Assembly (NCBI GenBank): GCA_037576195.1
Contig: CM075104.1
Location: 1,432,775-1,496,774 of the forward strand
Source of the DNA: Phytoseiulus persimilis
Lineage: Eukaryota > Arthropoda > Arachnida > Mesostigmata > Phytoseiidae
Direction of reading: 5' to 3'
Length of the DNA: 64,000 nt
Shown here: positions 1-8,602 of the stretch, piece by piece
How the letters are laid out: each line of letters begins with the position of its first letter
How positions within the stretch are numbered: the stretch's first letter is position 1
Notes under the pieces: model-generated
What the model saw: only the letters and a program-made list of their open reading frames with translations
What the model was told of the DNA's origin: nothing
Database searches by the model: none
Made by a program: the position numbers and the translations under genes

Positions 1-1026
1 TGAGTTAGTTATCGTTCGCCTTCTTGTCAGTGACCTCCTTTCGCCATCTTCCCTCGAGAATCTTCGATCGCGTGGAAATCGGGGGGTGTCGCAATCAACT
101 GCAGCGCTCTTCTTGAAGTTGCGTGAGAAAGTTTCACAGGCAGGCCGGCTTTTCTTCATGAAATCCTTGGAGATGCTACCCGAGTTTGTCGTTTCTATCA
201 TCCGCTGAGAATGATTCCTGTATGAGGCTTCTCAATCAGTACTCTGGGAAGTCCTCGAGAGACTTCCACGGGAAGTCGTTACCGCGCTGTGGCAACTCGA
301 CGCAGAGTCATCGAAGAACTCATCCGAGAACAATGAAGAGATCGCGCGGCTGCGTAGCAACTTCGAGAAACAGCCTGCCGCAGGCCGTCCGGTACGATTT
401 GACTTTTGTGACGGGATGGACAACCTCATAAAACATCATGAAGTTTGATGAGATCCAGGATGGAACCCCGAAACACCGAGATCTCCCCAGGCCTGCTGAA
501 GCCGGCTCGAACCGTTCAGTTTTCCCCATGTTCGCCTCTAATCGGTTCCGGTATTTCCCTTCATCGGCAGAGCATCCAGCACCCACACATTCCGCTCAAA
601 ATATTTGGTCGAGCAAGGTCTTCGGGAACAAGGGAAGAACGCCGTGTCAGCAGGATACGAGTCGAATGCATCAGTTCCCTAAGCGAGGAAACGCGTCGTT
701 TCAAGGACGCTCCAGACCAGGGGTATCCGAATTTCCAGGCCAGATTACGTGTTTTGGTCAGGTGCCGTTCGGAGATCCAACAGTCGACATTCATTTGTCA
801 CCGATAATAGTGAGCCATGGGGTGTCTTGAGCGGGCAGATTCTGAACGTACGTCTCCCGGATACCGTCAGTGTTCCGGCATCTTGTGATGGAACAAGATG
901 TGACACGTATGATGTGATATTATGGTAACGATGTCATCCTCGGAACTGAATCACGCTCATTGCCAGGCATGTGCGCATGAGAGCTCTACGGAGTGTTTGG
1001 CTTGCGTTGAAACCAGTACATAATAG
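1..1026. other. Unrecognised flank upstream of Ty3 element A
   Basis: This is host-like DNA to the left of the 5' LTR of element A. The open frames here (for example 438-830 on the plus strand) overlap others on both strands, have no recognisable motif and look random. The last five bases (1022-1026, aatag) are the target-site duplication of element A. I see no RNA gene or promoter. Confidence 0.5.
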
Positions 1027-1124
1027 TGTCATGTCTCGAGCCAAGCCGAGGCTATATGAGGAGGTTTCGTTGAATAAACTATGCCCAATCATTTGCTACC
1101 TTCGTTATCAGTGGAGACACAACA
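1027..1124 (+). repeat. 5' LTR of Ty3 element A
   Basis: 98 bp, TG...CA. It differs from the 3' LTR at five positions by my reading, all transitions, so element A is older than element B. It contains a short AATAAA-like word (aataaa, near 1072) that could serve as a polyadenylation signal. Confidence 0.93.
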
Positions 1125-1221
1125 ATTGACGCAGTCGAGATCGGACCGGAATTTTCGGATTCCACAGTTCTGTGATAGGTAACGTCGAGTTCATACAGAG
1201 GAACGAGAGCTGGTAGCGGAT

Positions 1222-1603
1222 ATGGCCCCACCTCCAGATAAAGGCGACCACCCGAACGACCTCGGGGCGGTACTAAGGAGCATGGCTGAGGCGATCGCAA
1301 AGCTGGCAGCAGCTTAAACAGAGAGTGTGGCAACAACGTCCGCATCATCCATGATGCAACACACGGTCGCTCTGCTGGGCACCTTCGTGTATAAGCCGGA
1401 GCAAGATCTGATGACTGGTTTGCTCGGAATCGAGAAATTTTGGAGCAAGCGACCCCCGATAACAAGGTCAGGGTACAATTACTCCTGAAAGCTCTAGGAC
1501 CAGCGGGATATGCTCGCCTTCTCAGTCGATTGTCTCCAGTACTTCCAGAAACAAAGCCGTACACAGAGATGACGGGAATTCTCGAAAAGACTTTCGGCCC
1601 AAT
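1222..1603 (+). pseudogene. gag: Ty3 element A gag, 5' fragment, broken
   Basis: Start of the structural gag gene of element A. An ATG at 1222 opens a frame that meets TAA at 1315-1317 after 31 codons. The same frame then reads on to a stop near 1483. Homology to the gag of element B continues in another frame from about 1440 to 1603 (around LLLKALGPAGYARLLSRLSP). The gene therefore has at least one nonsense change and one frameshift even before the insertion of element B at 1604. The gag lines up with that of element B and continues at 6369. Gag would form the intracellular particle that packages the element RNA. Confidence 0.75.
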
Positions 1604-1727
1604 TGTTGGGTCTTCGTTATCCTTCTATTTCGGATTCAATAAAAAGGGCAGCCATTTTGGCTACCATCACTTTTCCTCCCAGCCTAGCTGACGTGAGCAT
1701 CACTGTGTGTCCCTTCAGAACCTAACA
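1604..1727 (+). repeat. 5' LTR of Ty3 element B
   Basis: 124 bp, TG...CA, apparently identical to 6240-6363. It contains aataaa near 1638, a plausible polyadenylation signal. Confidence 0.95.
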
Positions 1728-1769
1728 ATTGGCGCAGCCGGCAGTTCTCCGCTCGGTACAGGTGCAGCA

Positions 1770-2648
1770 ATGGCGGGGAAGAGTCGAGGTGGAGATCAGG
1801 AATCCGATGTGCAAGGTCAAGATCCAGATATTTTACAGCAAATAATTCAAGCACTGCAACTCTTGACGGAAGAACGGGTGAAGGAAAAAGCAAGGGCTAG
1901 CGAGACAGACTCCCAGCACGAACCCATGAAAAGGGCGGCTTCGCTGACTCACGTGTTGACTCTTGTCGGGAAGTTCACTCATGACACGTCGCAAGATGTA
2001 ACCTTCAGAGACTGGTTCCAGCGGAATGATCTGGTGTTAAGAACCCACTGCGAATCTGATACGGAACGTAGTCAGGTCGTCCTACGCGCCCTGGGTCAAG
2101 ATGAGTATGAACGAGTGCGTGCCCGGGTTTCTCCCAGCACTCCAGAAGAAATGGAGTACGAGGACCTCATTTCCCTACTGAAAACGATGTTCACCTCACG
2201 GCGGTCTCTCTTTCGTCGTCGTTACGACACGTTACTTGTCGATAGGTTACCTCCAGGGTTGACCGGTGAAGAGTTGATTGATTCAGCCAACCTCAAGGGC
2301 GACAAATTTGAGTTCGCTTCATTCACTTTAAAGCACTCCAAGTTTTTTGTGCTGCTCCTATCGCTGTCGGACCCATCATATCTTCAAATCCGCACAGTGA
2401 TAATCCGCGCCTTGGATGACACGCCCGATATGTCCTTGGATGATCTCCGAGATGTGCTGCGACGATACGAGACTCGGAAGAGCGATGCGGCTATCGATGG
2501 AAATGCTGCAGCACTGGCCAAGGAGCCCAGTGTGTCCGGGGTGAAGTCGGTTCCGAAGCCAAAAGATCTCAATGGGGCCGAGGCGTTTTTCTCCCCCGTC
2601 TTCGGCCTCGAGACCAGAGAAATGAGCATGTTACAGTTGTGGTGGTAA
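1770..2648 (+). CDS. gag: Ty3 element B Gag (matrix/capsid part)
   Basis: 292 residues from the first ATG after the primer-binding site; the longer open frame upstream lies in the LTR and is not used here. The protein has an acidic, polar N-terminus (about residues 1-80) and a capsid-like helical middle (LKGDKFEFASFTLKHSKFF, about 175-193). It ends just before the zinc knuckles, which lie in the next frame. The gag of element A aligns along most of its length. Gag would assemble cytoplasmic particles around the element RNA. The frame ends at TAA 2646-2648 and overlaps the open pol frame (from 2626) by 23 bases. The shift needed is +1, either programmed or a one-base mutation. Confidence 0.85.
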   Translation: MAGKSRGGDQESDVQGQDPDILQQIIQALQLLTEERVKEKARASETDSQHEPMKRAASLTHVLTLVGKFTHDTSQDVTFRDWFQRNDLVLRTHCESDTERSQVVLRALGQDEYERVRARVSPSTPEEMEYEDLISLLKTMFTSRRSLFRRRYDTLLVDRLPPGLTGEELIDSANLKGDKFEFASFTLKHSKFFVLLLSLSDPSYLQIRTVIIRALDDTPDMSLDDLRDVLRRYETRKSDAAIDGNAAALAKEPSVSGVKSVPKPKDLNGAEAFFSPVFGLETREMSMLQLWW

Positions 2649-4437
2649 CAATCATCGTCGTAGAGACTGCAAATTCCGCAACGAGTTGTGCAGGATTTGC
2701 CAGAGACAAGGCCATTTGGCCAAGGTGTGTTGGTCGAGCAGGAGAGTTCAGAGTAATGCGGTGCAGATTGCTTCTGTGCTCTCTGCTCAAGAGCTGGCGG
2801 AGGGTCGGACTTACGTTGAGGTACATGTGAACGGACACCTGATTTCCTTCAGAGCAGATTCAGGTGCGGATGTGTCAACCATTTCGGAGGAAGCTTGGAT
2901 GAGTCTCGGCTCTCCTAAGCTGATGCCATACCAAGATTTATGTACGCAAGCAGACGGGAAGGAGTTGCGCAGCAAGGGTTATTTCTCGGCGACTCTACAA
3001 TTCAGGAATCGCCAATGCACTGAACCAATTTTGGTTCTTGGTACAGTGTCAAACAATCTGCTTTGCGGGCGAGCCTTGAAACTGCTGAGTCTTTTACGAT
3101 GGGAAACGACCAGGGTTCCTTCTGTGTCGGGCGTCGAAGATTCTTCTGCAAATGCTTCAGCTCTTCAGGGGCGTTTCCCATCCTTGTTCGAGAGAAGTCT
3201 GGGTTGCTGCACACAGCTGGAGGTAAAGCTTTATTTACATGAGAGCGTGAGGCCCACGCATTTGCCCCCACGACCTATTTCCATTGCATTCAAGGAACAA
3301 GTCGATAAAGAGTTGGACAGGCTGCTGGGAATCGGTGCGATTGAAGAGGTGGAACAGTCGGACTGGGCTACTCCAATCGTGATCGTTAAAAAACCTAATG
3401 GATGTCTTCGAGTGTGTGCAGACTATTCTACGGGCCTCAATGCAGCCTTGAAGGACATGAATCACCCGTTGCCGAACATGGAGGAGATCATGGTCAAGTT
3501 CTCCGGGAGCAGATTCTTTTCGCAGCTCGATCTAGCTGATGCTTATCTGCAGTTGCGTTTGGACAAAGAGAGCCAAGCTTACACGACGATCGCGACTCAT
3601 CGGGGTCTGTACCGCTACAAGAGGTTGGTGTTCGGCCTGAAGACCGCCCCAGCGATTTTCCAGAAGGCCATTGAGCAGGCGTTGGCTGGTCTGGATGGGG
3701 TCCTGGTCTATTTGGATGATATTCTGATCATGGCTCCAGACTCCGCCGCCCATGATCGCCGCCTCGTGGCCGTATTGGGAAGACTCCAGAAGTGGGGTTT
3801 TCATCTCCGTTTGGAGAAGTGCAATTTCGGGCAAACAAAGGTCAAGTACCTAGGCTTGATTGTGTCAGACAGAGGCCTTGAGCCAGATCCAAAACGAATT
3901 GCAGCGATCCAGTCGCTGGCCGCTCCTACGAACAAGAAAGAGGTGCGTTCTTTGCTCGGCCTGGTGAACTATTACGGCAAATTCGTTGATCACTTGCACA
4001 CTTTCAAAGCGCCCATAGAGAAACTGCTCGTCAAGGACCAGGTGTTCGTGTGGACTAAAGAGCATGAAAGATGTTTCTCAGAGATGAAGGGGATACTCGC
4101 CGGTCCGCTTCTCTTGGCACATTATGATCCCCGTCAGGTGCTGATAGTTGCGGCAGACGCAAGTCAGACTGGAATTGGAGGGGTTCTGTTGCAACGGTAT
4201 CCGGATGGGAATGAGAAAGCGGTGTTCCATATGGCCAAGTGTTTGACAAAGGCGCAACAGAACTACAGTCAAATTGAAAAGGAAGCTCTAGCGTTGGTGA
4301 CCGCAGTCGAACGTTTCAAGAAATTCGTCTGGGGCCGTCGTTTGATTCTGCAAACGGACAATTATCCGTTTATAATCAGCCGGATCAGTCGGATTATAAT
4401 CAGCCGCACGTTGTCCTTTTCAATCCGTCGGGCATGA
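2626..4437 (+). pseudogene. pol: Ty3 element B nucleocapsid, protease, RT and RNase H
   Basis: Open frame following a TGA at 2623-2625. Two CCHC knuckles come first: CYSCGGNNHRRRDC from 2629 and CRICQRQGHLAKVC from 2689. An aspartic protease follows, with the catalytic DSGA at 2857. Reverse transcriptase has the YLDD site at 3709-3720 and the usual flanking blocks (VCADYSTGLNAALKD, FSQLDLADAYLQL). RNase H starts near 4140 (VAADASQTG) and carries the QIEKEALALV motif. The frame fails at about 4361-4412, where a short imperfect duplication containing two copies of tataatcagccg shifts it. The homologous RNase H/integrase tail resumes in another frame at about 4413. Polymerase residues are intact, so the damage is confined to RNase H and beyond. 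No separate start codon is expected. Confidence 0.9.
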
Positions 4438-5200
4438 AGGGGTTGTCAGAGCGGACGGCCGCCCGGTTGCAGCGTTGGGCTCTTCGTCTTGTTGGGTTTG
4501 ATTTCGATATAGAATACGTCAGGACGGAGGATTTCGGACACGCGGATGCGTTATCACGGTTTATCAGCGAGAGGAGAGCGGACGCCGGAGATTCCGCTTT
4601 GGAGGAAGTGGTGGCGGCTATCGACAGTCATTTGGAGTCGAGCCTTCAAGATCTGGTCATCAACGCGCTCGAGTCGAAGCAGGGTAAGAATCTCGTGGTC
4701 GAGGAAACCAAGAAAGATCCGGTCCTTTCTCAAGTACTTCGTCGGTTGTCAGACGGATGGTCTTCCAAAGACAAGGAAGATGCAGGGTTGCGTCCGTTCG
4801 CACTTCTCGCGGACTCCCTTTGTTGCTCAGGCGGAATAATCCTGTACGGCGAGCGAGTGGTGATTCCGAAAGCCGTGAAGCCTCGGATCCTTGAAAAGTT
4901 GCATCAAGCCCACCCAGGCATTCGTCGCATGAAGTCGTTGGCTCGTGACCACTTTTTCTGGCCGGGAATGACGTTGGACATCGAGAGATTCGTGAAAGAC
5001 TGTCATCATTGTCTGCAAACATCGTCGGCTCCTGTGAAAGTTCCTCTAAGTCCATGGCCGCCGGCGTGGGCTCGAGTTCACATTGATTTCGGTGAACCGC
5101 GCCGGGGAAGAACGTTTGTGGTTATCGTTGACAGTTTTTCCAAATTCACAGATGCGGAGTGGTTGCCTTCTTTAACTTCAGCCTCGCTTATTAATTACCT
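4413..5200 (+). pseudogene. pol: Ty3 element B RNase H end and integrase N-terminal half
   Basis: Continuation of pol in the frame that contains the ATG at 4434. It has the RNase H connection (GLSERTAARLQRWALRLVG), then the integrase HHCC zinc domain at about 4890-5013 (HPGIRRMKSLARDHFFWPGM and CHHC). The first catalytic Asp of the DDE core is in HIDFGEP (about 5080-5100). The coding sequence stops matching at 5200, the SINE insertion point; the SINE supplies a stop at 5322-5324. The SINE plus its target copy is 288 bp, a multiple of three, so the rest of integrase (5489-6227) is in the same frame. Confidence 0.88.
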
Positions 5201-5473
5201 CTGTTTTCGGCTGAACCTCTCAGCCAGCCCTCAGGAGTGTCCCGGATTCACCTTTCGGTATTGCTTCAGTAACACTCCCTATCGCCTCGCAAATCCCATT
5301 GCGGGCGGTGGGCTTGGGTCTTAAGATGGTTCAGATTTAATTCTGATATAAATTAAATCCTCTTTTTACCACATAAGAAATTTGTTGTCCTGGCCGGGGA
5401 TCGAACCCGCGATTGCTAGCTTAGCGTGGCACCCAAGGCGTTGGTTTATGCCACACGGCCAACGAGCCGGGCT
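5201..5473 (-). mobile_element. tRNA-derived SINE, full-length copy inserted in integrase
   Basis: 273 bp flanked by the 15-bp duplication gcttattaattacct at 5186-5200 and 5474-5488. Read on the minus strand it begins with a tRNA-like head. A pol III A box lies around ttggccgtgtggc (about 5455) and a B box gggttcgatcccc about 50 bp further on (about 5397-5409). A non-tRNA body ends in ccgaaaacag, with no poly(A) or A-rich tail. A second, 5'-truncated copy lies at 14214-14422. Pol III transcription and LINE-driven retroposition are inferred from the boxes and the target duplications. The tRNA species was not determined. Confidence 0.88.
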
Positions 5474-5488
5474 GCTTATTAATTACCT

Positions 5489-6227
5489 GCGAGGGTTATT
5501 CCGGGTGGTGGGTCCCCCGGAAACGCTTGTGAGCGACAACGGTTCGCAGTTCACGTCGGAGCTTTTTGCAGAATTCTGTTCTGAAATGAACATCGTTCAT
5601 CTACGTTGCGCTCCGTCGATGCCCCAAAGCAACGGACAAGCGGAGAAAATGGTGCGTACGATCAAGGATTCGATCGACTCAAAAACAGAGCGGCTGGATG
5701 GGGTGGTCTCTGCATACAACTTCACACCCGCATCTGCGTTGGGAGGCAAATCGCCCAATGAGGTTTTCTTTGGTCGGCCTCTGAGAACCCCTTTCGACGC
5801 ATTCAAGCCGCGGGTCTGTCGAGTCCCCTGTACGCTGTCGGAGTACCAGCAGGAGTACAAACAACACTTCGATAATCATCATGGTTCGAGAGAACGGCCT
5901 TTCGTGAGGGGGGAAGTTGTTTCCGTGCAACTCTCAAACGGGAATCGAGTGTCTGCGCAGGTTACAGATTTCATCGGCCGTGCGATGCTGAAGCTGGTTG
6001 TAAATGGCCGCCAGATCGTTCGGCACCGCAACCAGGTCTGGAAGCGGTCGGTCCACGAAGAGAGCCCAGACCCCGTGCAAGATTTCGAGTTTCTCTTTCC
6101 TGCAAGACGTCGACCGTCGGAAGTCGCGCCGCGGAGCGAGGCTCCAGATGCAGGGCCGGAAGCCACCCGAACGCCGTTGCCACGCGCTTGCAAAGTTCCG
6201 GTGAATTACAAGAGGCTCAACGGCTGA
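5489..6227 (+). pseudogene. pol: Ty3 element B integrase C-terminal half
   Basis: Resumes directly after the SINE target duplication. It carries the second catalytic Asp (SDNGSQF, about 5530-5550) and the catalytic Glu (GQAEKMV, about 5635-5655) of the DDE core. An extended basic C-terminal region follows, with no chromodomain that I can see. It ends at TGA 6225-6227, 12 bases before the 3' LTR. Together with 4413-5200 it makes a full-length integrase split only by the SINE. An open frame beginning at 5382 lies inside the SINE and is not a real start. Confidence 0.88.
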
Positions 6228-6239
6228 GCGCAGGGGGAC

Positions 6240-6363
6240 TGTTGGGTCTTCGTTATCCTTCTATTTCGGATTCAATAAAAAGGGCAGCCATTTTGGCTAC
6301 CATCACTTTTCCTCCCAGCCTAGCTGACGTGAGCATCACTGTGTGTCCCTTCAGAACCTAACA
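6240..6363 (+). repeat. 3' LTR of Ty3 element B
   Basis: 124 bp, apparently identical to the 5' LTR, followed by the target copy ccaat (6364-6368). Confidence 0.95.
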
Positions 6364-6368
6364 CCAAT

Positions 6369-6683
6369 GAAATCGATATTCCGTAGAAGACATGAGATTC
6401 TCAGCCAACAAGCTCCACTATCCGCGTTGTCCAACCCGGAGGAGATCGTGGACTGGGCTAATCTAAAGGGCGATCAGTTCGAATGGACCTCCTCAACCCG
6501 AGAGATGTTCAAGATCTTTCTGGCTTTCAATTACGCAGCTGGGCCGACCTTCAAGAGCATGAGGAATGTGATGCTCAAAGCTGTTGACGACAAACCGGCT
6601 TTGACGATCACTCAATTGCGCGAGGTTCTCACCGGCTACGCCACGAGGACCCGAGACTCCGCCATCGAAGCGGGCGATGAGAC
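6369..6683 (+). pseudogene. gag: Ty3 element A gag, middle fragment
   Basis: Continuation of the gag of element A after the insertion of B. The segment around VDWANLKGDQFEWTSSTREM aligns with the gag of B (IDSANLKGDKFEFASFTLKH). The frame joins in phase with the part left of 1604 once B and one ccaat are discounted. The fragment ends in the 9-bp target cgatgagac of the MITE at 6684; the open frame that continues to about 6747 reads into the MITE. Confidence 0.8.
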
Positions 6684-7346
6684 GATTACAGCCCATTGGC
6701 CTGAAATCCTATTCGCCTGGATACCCATTGGCCTGAAAACCCATTGACCTGAGAACCCGTTAGCCTGAAAACCGGCTTGCCCGAAAATTCAGAGAGTACT
6801 TTCTGGGCTAGCAAGGCTTCTACGCGCAGCGCTGATCCTGCAGATAGGTAGACGAATAGACACGAATTTCCGGACTTCAGGATTTCGAACTTCGGAAAAT
6901 TGGGATTGGAACTGAAGAGTGCTTTGGAAATGGATTTGAGCAATTCGGAAATCGATGTCCGCTCGTAGGTAAACTCCCGATTCTCTGCACAAGTGTGAAA
7001 TTCGAATTAATGTTACGGCTGTAGTGTTCCATGGAACTACAGGGAACATGATACAATTGTAGGTTTGCTCGGTGAATAAAAGTGTGAAACTATGATAAAG
7101 ACTTTCAGTGATGGAATGAAGCATACCATCCTGGTCATTGTCATGTAGAGCAAGCTATCTGGAGAGAACGAGATGCCGGTTGAGAGCGCGACGGCTCCGC
7201 GCTGCGCGTAGAAGCTTCGCTCTCGCTTAGAGAGCTCTCGGAGAATTCGGGCCAATGGGTTTTCAGGCGAATGGGTTTTCAAGCGAATGGGTTTTCAGGC
7301 GAATGGGTTTTCAGGCCAATAGGATTTCAGGCGAATGGGTGCGCAC
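6684..7346. mobile_element. Mutator-like MITE 1, termini built of tandem 16-bp units
   Basis: 663 bp flanked by the 9-bp duplication cgatgagac (6675-6683, 7347-7355), which lies in the gag of element A. Each end carries about six tandem 16-bp units, consensus CCATTSGCCTGAAAAC, in inverted orientation. A second inverted block, gcttctacgcgcagcgc, lies about 130 bp in from each end (about 6815 and 7198). The middle is unique, AT-richer and has no coding sequence that I recognise. The 9-bp duplication and long inverted ends fit the Mutator superfamily; a foldback-type element is the alternative. Element plus target copy is 672 bp, a multiple of three, and the gag frame of A is continuous across the site. 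Confidence 0.82.
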
Positions 7347-7355
7347 CGATGAGAC

Positions 7356-7600
7356 ATCGCAAGTGATCGCTCAAGGGCAGCAACGAAGTTCAGGGAGTCG
7401 AGGTGCCAAGCCAAATTACAAGCAGCTTAGGACGGAACGATCCGTTACCGGTAGCCGTACGGGTCTGAAGTGTATCAGTTGCGGAGACCCCCAACGAACG
7501 AGGGGGGTGTCGTTTCCGTTCCGCAACCTGTAATAACTGCCACAAGGTTGGGCATGCTCAGAAGGTTTGTAGAGAGTTCCTCAGGTCATAAAAGAGGGTT
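7356..7600 (+). pseudogene. gag: Ty3 element A gag end and nucleocapsid
   Basis: After the MITE the gag frame of element A continues to a first, damaged zinc knuckle (CISCGDP, from 7471) in which the expected His is missing and the spacing is one short. A +1 change of frame within or near the C and G runs at 7487-7507 is needed to read on into the second, intact knuckle (CNNCHKVGHAQKVC, from 7529). That knuckle is in the protease frame. Nucleocapsid knuckles bind and package element RNA. Confidence 0.72.
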
Positions 7601-7606
7601 TTTGCG

Positions 7607-8045
7607 GTGGATGTGCTGGAGGCTTCTGCCAACAAAGCACAGAAAAGCCGTGGCCGAGCTCACGCGACAGTTCGCATCAACGGGATTGCTCTCAATTTCC
7701 GTATCGATACGGGGGCCGATCTGACTACGATCGGAACGTCGCTGTGGAAAAAGCTCAAGTGTTCGGCGCTTAGCCACATGGAATCAAGATGCACGGCGGT
7801 CAATGGTCAACCTCTGAAAGTTCTTGGTTTTTTCACCGCGAGGTTTAGCTTGGATCCTGCGTTTAAGGAACGGGTGACAGACAAGGTCATTGTACTCGAG
7901 GAGGGCCAAGCCTCTTTGCTAGGAAGCGTTCCGATCTTCGGCCCAGGCCTTGTTCGACCGAGCGAGCATGCCAGCATTGCGGCAGTGTCCGCAGCGAGCA
8001 GGCCGAGGACGGGCCGTGGGGTCGTCGCTTCCCGAAAGTCTTCAG
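7607..8045 (+). pseudogene. pol: Ty3 element A aspartic protease
   Basis: Retroviral-type aspartic protease with the catalytic DTGA at 7706 (FRIDTGADLTTIGTSLWKKL) and a C-terminal segment VLEEGQASLLGSVP. It would cut the Gag-Pol polyprotein. The frame runs on to a stop at 8080, but the homologous RT sequence already lies in another frame from about 8050, so a frameshift occurred at about 8035-8060. Confidence 0.8.
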
Positions 8046-8049
8046 GGAG

Positions 8050-8600
8050 GGGTTGGGTCTCTGCTCCAAGGTCTAAGTGAGTCTGGACTCGAAGACAGTT
8101 CGAAACCCGTACATCTCCGTGCGCGGCCTGTTGCAGGACCCTCCCGCGAAGCCGTCGAGAAGGAACTGGATCGATTGCTCGGGGATGGCACTTTGTTTCG
8201 AGCGGAATCTTCGGAGTGGGCATGTCCTATCGTCGTTGTGAAGAAGGCGAACGGCAAGATTCGCGTATGCGCGGACTTCTCAACGGGACTGAACGCAGCT
8301 CTGCGGGACATCTCGCATCCAATCCCAAACATGGAGGATATCATGACTCGCTTTCCTGGAAATCGAATATTCACCCAGTTGGATCTTTCAGATGCATATC
8401 TCCGGCGCCCGCTCGAGCCTTCCGGCCGCGTTCTCACGACAGTCAACACACACCGTGGATTGTTCCAGTACAGCCGCAATTTTCCAGAGAGCGATGGATC
8501 AGGCGCTGAACGGTCTCCAAGGCGTTCTCGTTTATCCCGATGATATTCTGGTAATGGGCGCAGGCCAGTCGGAGCTTCGTTCGGAGGCCAGTTCGGTTAG
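8050..8600 (+). pseudogene. pol: Ty3 element A reverse transcriptase, frameshifted
   Basis: RT fingers and palm in two frames. The first part (VEKELDRLLGDG, VCADFSTGLNAALRD, FTQLDLSDAYL) is open to about 8480. The second (AAIFQRAMDQALNGL) carries the polymerase site as YPDD at 8533-8544, where element B has YLDD. The Leu-to-Pro change next to the catalytic Asp pair should disable the enzyme. A further frame change near 8590 leads into the long RNase H-integrase frame. Short stretches are missing relative to element B around 8400 and 8470. Confidence 0.82.
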
Positions 8601-8602
8601 GC

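Larger units (their letters stand above)
1604..6363 (+). mobile_element. Ty3/gypsy LTR retrotransposon B, nested in gag of A
   Basis: LTRs 1604-1727 and 6240-6363 are 124 bp and identical by eye. The target duplication ccaat lies at 1599-1603 and 6364-6368 and is part of the gag of element A. Removing B and one target copy leaves that gag frame continuous across the junction. A primer-binding-site-like segment (ttggcgcagccgg) starts at 1729, and a purine tract (gcagggggac) ends at 6239. Coding order is gag, protease, RT, RNase H, integrase with no envelope gene. Identical LTRs mean recent insertion, yet B carries a frame break before the nucleocapsid, a duplication in RNase H and a SINE in integrase. 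It is related to A but clearly diverged. Confidence 0.95.

Noticed and set aside
5390-5470. tRNA gene on the minus strand
   Set aside because: A and B boxes are present but belong to the head of a SINE with target duplications and a non-tRNA body. A second copy shares the body.
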